A DNA stretch of 64,000 nucleotides, taken from the NCBI RefSeq assembly GCF_022581195.2, contig NC_061475.1, positions 8,432,001 through 8,496,000 on the forward strand, written 5' to 3'. A program made the translations under genes and the position numbers. A model generated the notes under the pieces. It saw only the letters and a list, made by a program, of their open reading frames with translations. It ran no database searches and had not been told where the DNA came from. Position 1 is the stretch's first letter, and every line of letters starts with the position of its first letter. Below, one piece after another: positions 54,601 to 60,600 of the stretch. The DNA comes from Helicoverpa zea. Its lineage: Eukaryota; Arthropoda; Insecta; Lepidoptera; Noctuidae.

Positions 54601-57600
54601 TTTTAACTCGTACTGAGTTTTTTGTTTAAAATATAACACTTCTCATATTAATTGACCCAGCATGGAAGTAAGCATGCAACATGCAGCAAGCATGGCTTCT
54701 GTCACGGCTCCGGCGCTGCGTGGCTCCGGCGGTCCCATGCGAGCTTATCGTCGCAGATGGTTTTCACGCTCACCACCGCAGCTTCGGCTTTCTGGCCGGC
54801 CCTGCCGGCCAGCCTCAGCCGCGGCGGCGAGCGCAGAAACTACCTGCGCCTCAGCTCGCAGGCCGCCTCGCCCCTCCGCGCCTACGCGGTTTTGAATTGC
54901 ACTCTAGGGGCAGGGCAGACAAGACTACGTGTTGTTGGTTTTGCAGCGATTCGTTTTCCTCACTAAATTCAATTTTTAATACAATGTTTTTTAATTGAAG
55001 GTTATAAATGGCAATATGCTAAATAAAATGAATCCAAATTAAATTCTATGTTCAAAAAAAAAACGAGCCAAGAAAAACGTTGATCTCGTTTTTCTTGGCT
55101 CGTTTTTGGAAAAATGTGGCCGAGTTAGTAAATTAGATGACAATGTATAAATAAGAAGGACAAGTGACAATAATTGATGATCTTTTATTGAAGCTTTCTA
55201 GTAGTTGGCGTTGTAAAAAAGACGAATTAGTTTATTAGAGGCTATGTCATTTCCCCGTTGCTTAGTCATAAAATTAGAAGTTTAATCATGTGCCCAATAA
55301 ATAATTTTTTGGCTAGACTTATAATTTCCCTATAAAAAATAGCTAAGGTCCGTCAACCATGGGCTCCCAGTCTATTCCTATTTATTCCCCAAGATTTTCC
55401 TCGACTTTCAGATTACTGATTCCTTTTTCAAAGTCAACAGAACTTAAACGAATTGCTGTTTTATTTTCGCGAAATTGTTTTGTTTTATCAAGTCCGTCGT
55501 CAGCTTATTATGATGTTGTAATGTTATTTTTGCTTTTAATTAAGCTGCTATTTACTTGTCTGTTAGAAGCTTCGTGAGGCGGAAGATTATTAGGCAGTAT
55601 TTGTTTTGGTGCTTGGATAAACTTTCTGGTATTACAATTAGGACGATGCTTAGATAGGCAGAATTTTGTTTTCTGCGGCTGTTGGGCTGTTAATTGTTGT
55701 GTGTTTGATGTCAATAAGGTTTCAGATTTGTGTTTGGTGGTATTTTCTTTTGTTAATTCTAATGGTGAATAGAAACAACCAAATTATTGATTGCGAATAA
55801 ATATTTTTATTAGCAAGTTATTGACCCAGTATGTACTTCATTTCGGATATAAATGAGTGGCCATCTTGTAATGAGCTCCTCCACGTTTTGGATAGAACGC
55901 TAAATCAGTAGGTCACGGCTCTCATTTGAACATCTTTGACAGTCGTTACGGGTAGTCAGATTCAGTCCTACCAAGACGTAACGGGTTGCCCGAGTAACTC
56001 GACCTAATATGCAGTCATCCATGTAAGACACTGGTTCTCAGTTGCATTAGGCTAGACTGGAAGCTGTCCCCTACATACTTGTGTAAAGGCTAGGCAAGTA
56101 GATGGATGGAACATATTTTGCTTTAAAATTGTTCTTTTGTTGTCGTCACGGGTAGTCAGAAGCCAGTAAGTCTGAGACCAAGGGATATTGGGTTGCCGAC
56201 AGGCAGTCGCTCCATGTAAAACACTGGTACCCGCTTCTTATTAGACTGGAATCCAACCCCAACATAGATGCAAAAAGGCTCGGAAGATGATGACTTTATA
56301 TATCAAATTTTCTTTTGGGGTCTCTCTTTTGTAAATTTCTGACGTCCAAAACGTGCTATTTTGCAGCCAAGTTTGAATAAACTATTTTTTATTTATATTC
56401 ATTCAGCTAGGCTGGAAGCTGTCCCCAACATATTTGCTACATTCCTAGAAAATTTTAGGGTCTAAACCTGCAGATTCTATCTTTTATTTTGTAACGACGT
56501 CAAAAATAATCCAATGACCCCTCCCGCTGTGGGTTAGCAGCGGTGAGGGAGTGTCAGACTTTTACTGACTAAAACCGTCGTGTTCCGTCGTAGGCCTTTT
56601 ATGTACCAGAGCCGCGGTAACTCTTTCTAATAATCCTGTAGCCCCGGCACGCTTTGGAACTGCTGGACCCCTCTTGAAGCTAGACAGGACTTGGAAATGC
56701 AATATTATGTTCCTCTAAAATTATTCTTTTATCCTCAGGTACCACAACAGCAGAATGATCAACTATGACGTGGAGCGAGGGATCAATGTCACCACGGATC
56801 CGGTACAGCGGCTGTCTGACCTGCTGATTCCGGCAGCCAGTGTGTCTCATGCTGGCAACTACACTTGCGTGCCAAATAACGCCGTTCCTGCTAGTATATA
56901 CGTCCATATATTCAATGGTGAGTCACTTCTTTAATCTTAATCTTGTTATCCAGTGAGTTGCAGGTTTAATCACCTAACAAGCCCAAGTGTCAGAGTTTTC
57001 TCTAATTCTTAGATGACAACTTCTTAAATGAAGATACCTATATGAATATCTGTTTGTTTGTTTTACAAATTGTTTTCAAGTTTTTCTCAAAACAGCAGTT
57101 ATCTATTTTTATACCCATGCCAACCCGGTATATTAACATGTATCTCATTCATCGTAAAGTCATTATAATTTCTGGAAAACTTAAACAACTCAAAATAATT
57201 AATGGAACTAAACATACTTAAAAAAAACTCAAGTACATATATATACGTTTCCTTTTATAGCGTTTCTTTCAAATCATCACAACACAAATAACCAATAAAA
57301 AATTTGTTAAGCCATAAAAAATTAAAATAGCTACTAAAGAGCTAAAAAATGCAATAAAGAACTTCAAGAGCCAATACAGTTATCTTCAAGGTGCACAATA
57401 AAAGAGGAAAAGTGATAAAAATTTAGTTCGAAGCAAGTTTGGCACTAACCCAGCAAAAATTGCAAAAAAAAAAGAAATTATAAGTGTTCTGTCCGCTCCT
57501 AGGTGATCAAGACTTGGATATTTTATTATATTTTCTGTTCGCAATCAGATAAGATAAGATAAGATAAGATAAGATAAGATAAGATTCCTTTATTTATATT

Positions 57601-60600
57601 TTATTTCCAGAGGAAAGAGATTTAAATTATATTTGCTGAAAAGTCTTGATGTTAGTGGAAAAACGCCTTGTTTTATATTTTTGTAGAATTCTGTCAGAAT
57701 AGTTTGTAGACGTAAAGGTATTTGTTAGATTAAAATAGAAATAACGTTGATTTCTTAACATGACTTGTTTGTACTTATCTCTCTTTTGTAAAGGAATAAA
57801 TCTTTTAAATGTAGATAACAATTTTCCATAAAATTAAACTGATCTTTCACCAGCGGTGTCACCTGCGTCCCGTGGGACTTATGTATTTGAGTACCGGGAT
57901 AAATGGGAATGGGAAAACCGGGATGAAAATATTCTTATAGCCTTCCTTGATAAATATAATTATTTTTCGAATCGGTCTATAGAGTTACTGAGATTAGCGC
58001 GTTTAAGCAAGCAATCAAATCAACTCTTCGGCTTTATAATATTACTATAGATGACACCAATCCATGCTTAATCCGTTGTATGTCTTAGCGCAGATATAGA
58101 TGAGACACAATTGGTTTTCTATTTTTTTATAATTAGCGACATACAAACATTTAAATATAAAGAAACCAACGTTACCGCCGTTAGGTGCTTTTGTATAAAT
58201 AACAATTTCTCAAACATTAGTGTTACAATCACAAGAACATTACACAAACGGAAAATAAAAACTACCCAGTAAGTAATAAAACAAAAGACAGAAAAATAAT
58301 ATCGTGCCGTTTCGTCGCCAGCAAAAATAAGCTTTCCGTATAAATTGTAATATTCCCCGGCTAATTTGAGAAGGGTCGTCATAATATCATAAAATCGAAA
58401 AAAGGTCAAAATTGTTCCTCTCTAGAAGTTCAGAAAAATGTGTACATGAAAGTATTTTAGGGTGTTAAAAGGTACAATTTAATTTGTAACATTATATGGG
58501 ATGATCGTTTCACACATTTTTTGTATGAAAAGTAGTAGATAGGTACAAGCCTTTCTGATAAAAATTTACAGTAATTTTAGAAACATACTACTTACATCAT
58601 TTTGTCACGCATATTCTTTGTGTAGGGTTATATATGTGTACACATTATACAGTTATAAAATATATTAATAATTCATTATTAACTAATATATCAAATACAA
58701 GCTTTTGCCCGCGACTTCGTTTGCGTGGAAAAGTGACCTGCAGATTTTTGGTTTGACCAATAGATGGCGCTATATGTCCGGAAAAAAAATATTTTTACAT
58801 TTTTTGTAATAAAAACTATCCTATGTCCTTTCTCAAGTTCCAAACTGTGTCTGTGCCAAATTTCACACAAATCGGTTCAGTAGTCTAGGCGTGAAGAAAA
58901 GACAGACAGACAGACAGAAAGACAGACAGACAGACAGACAGAGTTACTTTCACATTTATAATATTAGTTAGGATAAAAAAAAGGTTTGTAAGTAAAAGGT
59001 CTGAAACTACTAAACCGACTCGAAAAAATATTTCACTGTTGGAAAGCTACAATCTTCCCGAGTAACATAAGCTATATTTTACCTCGGCACGGGGGAGTAG
59101 TTCCTATGAGACGCGGGTGAAGAAAATTTTCAGGATCTCAAAAACGAAGGCAAACACTAATACAGCCATTTCCAGAAAAGGTTATTTTTATAACAAAACA
59201 AAGAATATCATTAAAGAAGAGATAAGCCTTGTGGATCCACAAGATTCTTACATATTTCTTGGAATTTGTACATTGTTATATCCCACTAATATATAAACAC
59301 GAAAGTACGTACGTTTGGATGTTTGCTATTTTGATGAAATTTTGACAATTATAAACTTCCGTTTATAATTTATCGGAACGATATATTAGCTACTTATTAT
59401 TCAGGTACAGCAAGTAGTTTCCAAGGACTGCGGGTGAAACCACGTTAACCAGTTAGTAATTTTATAGTATTTCGCTTTCAATCAGGTAAGATATTTTTAG
59501 AATCTGCTGAAGTTATACAGAAAACAGGTGATAAAATAATTATATTATTATAGTACATAATTTATAATGGGGTTTCCTGTTATTCCTTACCAAGGAAACA
59601 TGGATTCCTAGAAATACTTCACTTAATTATCTTATTTCTATAGATAGATAGAGAATTAAAGAGACAATTGAGACTCCTACACTAAAGCGCCCACTTATCT
59701 GAGAATATTACTTTTATATACTAGTTTTTACTCCCAGTTCCACTCGTTGCACAAAGGAACTACTTTCCGCATTAAAATAAAAAGTATCTATGACTTCTCT
59801 TAAATTTTTTTAACCAACTTTAAAAAAGAAGGTTTTCAGTTTGAACTGTATTTAGGTAGGTACGTGTGTATAGTTGTGGGCGATTTTCTCACGTTTGGCT
59901 GAGTCGTTTTTAGGGTTCCGTACCCAAAGGGTAACGGGACCCTATTGTTTTCGCTCCTCTGTCCGTCCGTCCATCGGTAACCAGGCTGTATCTCATGAAC
60001 CGTGATAGTTAGAGAATTGAAAAAAAAAAAAAAGAAATTTTCACAGATGATGTATTTCTGTTGCCGCTATAGCAACAAACTGAAAACTAGAATTAAATAA
60101 ATATTTTGGGGGGCTCCCATACAACAATCGTGAGTTTTTTGTCCGTTTTATAAATAATGGTACGGAACACATCGTGCGCGAGTCCGACTCGCACTTGGCC
60201 GGTTTTCTTTTATAATGAAGTTTTACAACAACATTACATTTCAATTAATTCATGACAGACAGCTAGTTTCCCATTTGTAATATTAGGTACTTAAGCATTG
60301 TAATTATCTCTTAAACGCCAACATATTAAACGAAATATTCTAGCGTGTAAAGTGCGGAATTTTAGCACAAATTAGTTTGAAAACTAAGCCTTCTGTAAGA
60401 GCCTTTTGTGAATATTAATGACAGTTTCTTAGAAACAAATTCGTAATATATCACAAATGAATTCAGTTGTCTCAACAAGTGACTTCTAGTGTAACCAGAG
60501 CACAGTTTTCGGATAGTAACTTCGCAAGGATTGTTAGATGATAAATATATGTAATACACAGTCTTATTGAAAAGAGAAATTTCTCCTTTTTTGGAAAGGG

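Larger units (their letters stand above)
48515..56738 (+). other. Intron 5 (8.2 kb, phase 2)
   Basis: GT at 48515, AG at 56737-56738. Repeats listed separately. Nothing recognised in about 48520-49340, 49490-49955, 50220-52245, 52765-53105, 53540-54650 and 55110-55875. Confidence 0.9.
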
